A DNA stretch of 35,843 bases from Enterococcus villorum (GTDB lineage: Bacteria > Bacillota > Bacilli > Lactobacillales > Enterococcaceae), in NCBI RefSeq assembly GCF_007990225.1, contig NZ_BJWF01000027.1:1-35843 (forward strand). Reading direction: 5' to 3'. Shown piece by piece: positions 35,679 to 35,843 of this stretch. The notes under the pieces were generated by a model, which was not told where the DNA came from, ran no database searches, and saw nothing but the letters and a program-made list of their open reading frames with translations. A program made the translations under genes and the position numbers. How positions within the stretch are numbered: position 1 is the first letter of the stretch; each line of letters starts with the position of its first letter.

Positions 35679-35843
35679 TCAGATTATTGCTTTCTTTTTA
35701 CGAATATAAAGACAACTACTAGCTACAACAAACAGACTTAATCCTAGAAGTACACGATTTATCGAATCTTTGTCTCCGGTCTTTGGTAATACTACTTGTT
35801 TAGTGCTTTCTTGCTTTTGTATGATTACTTCTTTTTTAAATGC
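35679..35843 (-). CDS. C-terminus of an LPXTG wall-anchored surface protein (5' end outside window)
   Basis: The last 54 residues of a protein that enters from the right edge. It shows a full sortase signal: LPKTGD at residues 19-24 of the visible part, a hydrophobic span (VLLGLSLFVVASSCLY) and a positive tail RKKKAII. Sortase A should anchor it to peptidoglycan. It precedes the secretion genes in the same direction and may be the aggregation or adhesion protein of the element. Confidence 0.88.
   Translation of the reverse strand, partial: AFKKEVIIQKQESTKQVVLPKTGDKDSINRVLLGLSLFVVASSCLYIRKKKAII

Noticed and set aside
1-35843. CRISPR array, rRNA genes, prophage structural genes or complete insertion sequences
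   Set aside because: No regularly spaced repeats, rRNA segments, capsid/tail-type proteins or intact transposase genes are seen anywhere in the window.

Overview
The window looks like low-GC chromosomal DNA of an Enterococcus. The evidence is the housekeeping run tdk-prfA-prmC-ywlC-glyA...upp, the murT-gatD pair, LPXTG and thioester-domain surface proteins, a V8-type protease, and protein sequences that read as enterococcal. The species cannot be fixed from the sequence alone.

Region 1 (1-9000) is a secretome region. It holds the N-terminal part of a thioester-domain adhesin (minus strand, cut by the left edge), two paralogous small secreted proteins of unknown function, a glucosaminidase/M23 cell-wall hydrolase with a Ser/Thr-rich linker, proC, and a secreted subtilisin with three C-terminal repeats. 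The two small paralogues share a 22-nt identical upstream block with 21-bp-spaced direct repeats. The subtilisin has its own exact 13-bp direct repeats, 31 bp apart, upstream of its start.

Region 2 (9000-25950) is mostly core genome. It contains tRNA-Thr(CGT), a DUF2187-like gene, a candidate small RNA, upp, an alpha/beta hydrolase, glyA, ywlC, prmC, prfA, tdk, a V8-like protease, lepB, a two-gene envelope operon, queH, a TrkH/KtrB potassium transporter and murT-gatD. A cluster of DnaA-box-like 9-mers lies in and upstream of ywlC.

Region 3 (26050-35843) is an accessory block read entirely right to left and is the most unusual part. It is a Gram-positive type IV secretion (conjugation) module. 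In transcription order it has the C-terminus of an LPXTG protein, a membrane-anchored Ig-like repeat protein, a VirB2-like small protein, a VirB6-like channel protein, a PrgI/VirB3-like protein, a VirB4 ATPase, a CwlT-like two-domain wall hydrolase, a small single-span protein in the VirB8/TcpC position, a gap with an IS200/IS605-like end remnant, and a membrane protein with a helical tail. No integrase, relaxase or coupling protein is in the window. Several signs suggest decay or unusual expression: virB6 is frameshifted, the VirB8-position gene appears to start at ATA, the VirB3-like gene at TTG, and the VirB4 Walker A motif reads GKG instead of GKS/GKT.

The core genes handle peptidoglycan amidation (murT-gatD), translation termination (prfA-prmC), tRNA modification (ywlC, queH), one-carbon and nucleotide salvage (glyA, upp, tdk), protein export (lepB) and K+ uptake. 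The flanking accessory genes are almost all exported or envelope-associated.
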